This document shows positions 5,196 through 6,112 of a stretch of DNA of 6,112 bases, piece after piece (position 1 is the first letter of the stretch; the number at the start of each line of letters is the position of its first letter). The stretch comes from Gemmatimonadales bacterium (GTDB lineage: Bacteria > Gemmatimonadota > Gemmatimonadetes > Gemmatimonadales > GWC2-71-9), in the NCBI GenBank assembly GCA_013813675.1, contig JACCRH010000188.1, forward strand, positions 1-6,112, written 5' to 3'. Under the pieces are notes generated by a model. That model made no database searches, was not told the origin of the DNA, and saw nothing but the letters and a program-made list of their open reading frames with translations. A program made the position numbers and the translations under genes.

Positions 5196-6112
5196 ATGTC
5201 CCCTAGGACCGCCGCCGCCCGGCGCCATTCCGACGCGCTGCTCCCGTTGTGCGCGCTGGTGCTCGCCCTCGCCGGCTGCAGCCCGGAGCGATACCCGCAG
5301 ACGGCACTGTTGCCGCTCTCCGATTTCGCCCGGATCGGCGACCAGGTACAGGACCAGACGTTCTACTGGGCACTGGGCGTCTTCATTCTGGTGGAGGGAG
5401 CCCTCCTCTACTCCATCTTCCGCTTCCGCGGCCGCCCCGAAGACCCCGAGCCCTCTCAGATCCATGGCAACACCACCATCGAGATCATCTGGACCCTGAT
5501 CCCGGCCCTGATCCTGGCCGCGATCGCCGTGCCGACGGTGAAGGGAATCTTCGATACCAACCGCATTCCGGCCCAGGTGCTGAAGATCGAGGTTATCGGG
5601 CATCAGTGGTGGTGGGAGTTCCGCTATCCCGACGCCGGCATCACGACCGCGAACGAGATGTACATCCCTGCAGGGCGGACCGTAGAGCTGGTGATCAACT
5701 CGGCCGACGTGGTGCACAGCTTCTGGCCGCCGCGGTTCGCGGGCAAGCGGGACGTCTTTCCCGGGCGGGAGACCCGACTCTGGTGGAAGGCCGACAGCAC
5801 CGGCCTGTTCCCGGGCCAGTGCGCGGAGTACTGCGGGATCCAGCACGCCCGGATGGCGTTCCACGTGAGGTCGGTCTCAGCAGCCGATTTCGAAGGGTGG
5901 ATCGGCCGCATGCAGGCCCTGGGGCCCCAGGCGCCAGCTGCCGCGCCGGCCGGGGGCGACTCGCTCAAGACCGCGAGCGCCGGGGCGAACGTGCGGGTGG
6001 CGCAAGCGGCGGCCGCCGGCGCCGCCCAGAAGGAGAGTGGAGGGACCGCCGCCACGCCGCAGGGGCCGGAGTACGCCCAGGGCGAGAAGCTGTTCATGAC
6101 CAAGGGGTGCAT
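5196..6112 (+). CDS. coxB: Cytochrome c oxidase subunit II with fused cytochrome c domain (caa3 type), 3' end cut
   Basis: The frame runs 305 complete codons to the right edge. Residues 14-28 form a lipoprotein signal ending in the lipobox LAGC (Cys28). Two membrane helices (about 56-75 and 95-115) are followed by the periplasmic cupredoxin domain with GHQWWWEFRYP (135-145) and a complete CuA site: H174 in VVHSFWPP, then C209, E211, C213, H217 and M220 in CAEYCGIQHARM. This domain takes electrons from cytochrome c and passes them to subunit I of the terminal oxidase. An Ala/Pro/Gly linker (about 243-292) leads to PEYAQGEKLFMTKGC, the usual start of a c-type domain whose CxxCH haem motif would be completed just past the edge. 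Start: ATG at 5196, with AGGA (5182-5185) ten bases upstream. Further cox genes probably follow to the right. Confidence 0.95.
   Translation, partial: MSPRTAAARRHSDALLPLCALVLALAGCSPERYPQTALLPLSDFARIGDQVQDQTFYWALGVFILVEGALLYSIFRFRGRPEDPEPSQIHGNTTIEIIWTLIPALILAAIAVPTVKGIFDTNRIPAQVLKIEVIGHQWWWEFRYPDAGITTANEMYIPAGRTVELVINSADVVHSFWPPRFAGKRDVFPGRETRLWWKADSTGLFPGQCAEYCGIQHARMAFHVRSVSAADFEGWIGRMQALGPQAPAAAPAGGDSLKTASAGANVRVAQAAAAGAAQKESGGTAATPQGPEYAQGEKLFMTKGC

Noticed and set aside
5190..5864. Minus-strand frames opposite coxB (also 5624-6112)
   Set aside because: The plus strand encodes a complete CuA site and membrane helices; the opposite frames carry no recognisable features.

Overview
The window is GC-rich bacterial chromosomal DNA with tightly packed genes, a strong G/C bias at third codon positions and several intergenic gaps under 50 bases. 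A caa3-type cytochrome c oxidase subunit II, an OmpA-type outer-membrane protein and a Bacteroidota/Gemmatimonadota-style GroES-family protein point to an aerobic, diderm bacterium. I lean towards Gemmatimonadota, but that is an inference from gene content and not from a marker gene. No phage, transposase, CRISPR, tRNA or rRNA is visible.

Region 1 (1-1891, minus strand) reads leftward as a monoacylglycerol-lipase-like hydrolase (GTG start, strong ribosome binding site), a DUF983 zinc-ribbon membrane protein whose start overlaps the hydrolase end, and a phospholipase D/cardiolipin-synthase-like protein that runs off the left edge. The overlap and short gaps suggest one membrane-lipid operon.

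Region 2 (1933-3162, plus strand) is a single exported OmpA-family protein. It is divergent from the lipase operon across only 41 bases, and the best promoter candidate for the lipase operon lies on top of the OmpA gene's start.

Region 3 (3208-4891, minus strand) reads leftward as greA, a GroES-family co-chaperonin paralogue, an unrecognised 175-residue protein, and a short coding-like frame with no clear start. It converges on the OmpA gene at a G/C-rich hairpin. A perfect 12-base tandem duplication covers the stop codon of the GroES-like gene.

Region 4 (4892-5195) is a 304-base divergent control region. It holds a terminator-like hairpin with a pyrimidine tract just upstream of greA, three further potential helices, and a good sigma70-type promoter aimed at coxB.

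Region 5 (5196-6112, plus strand) is coxB with a lipoprotein signal, two membrane helices, a complete CuA site and the beginning of a fused cytochrome c domain, cut at the right edge.

Most of the window is ordinary housekeeping and envelope biology; I see no clear novel system. The most interesting points are the structured greA leader, the GroES paralogue with an enlarged loop in the greA operon, and the start-less frame at the operon's end.
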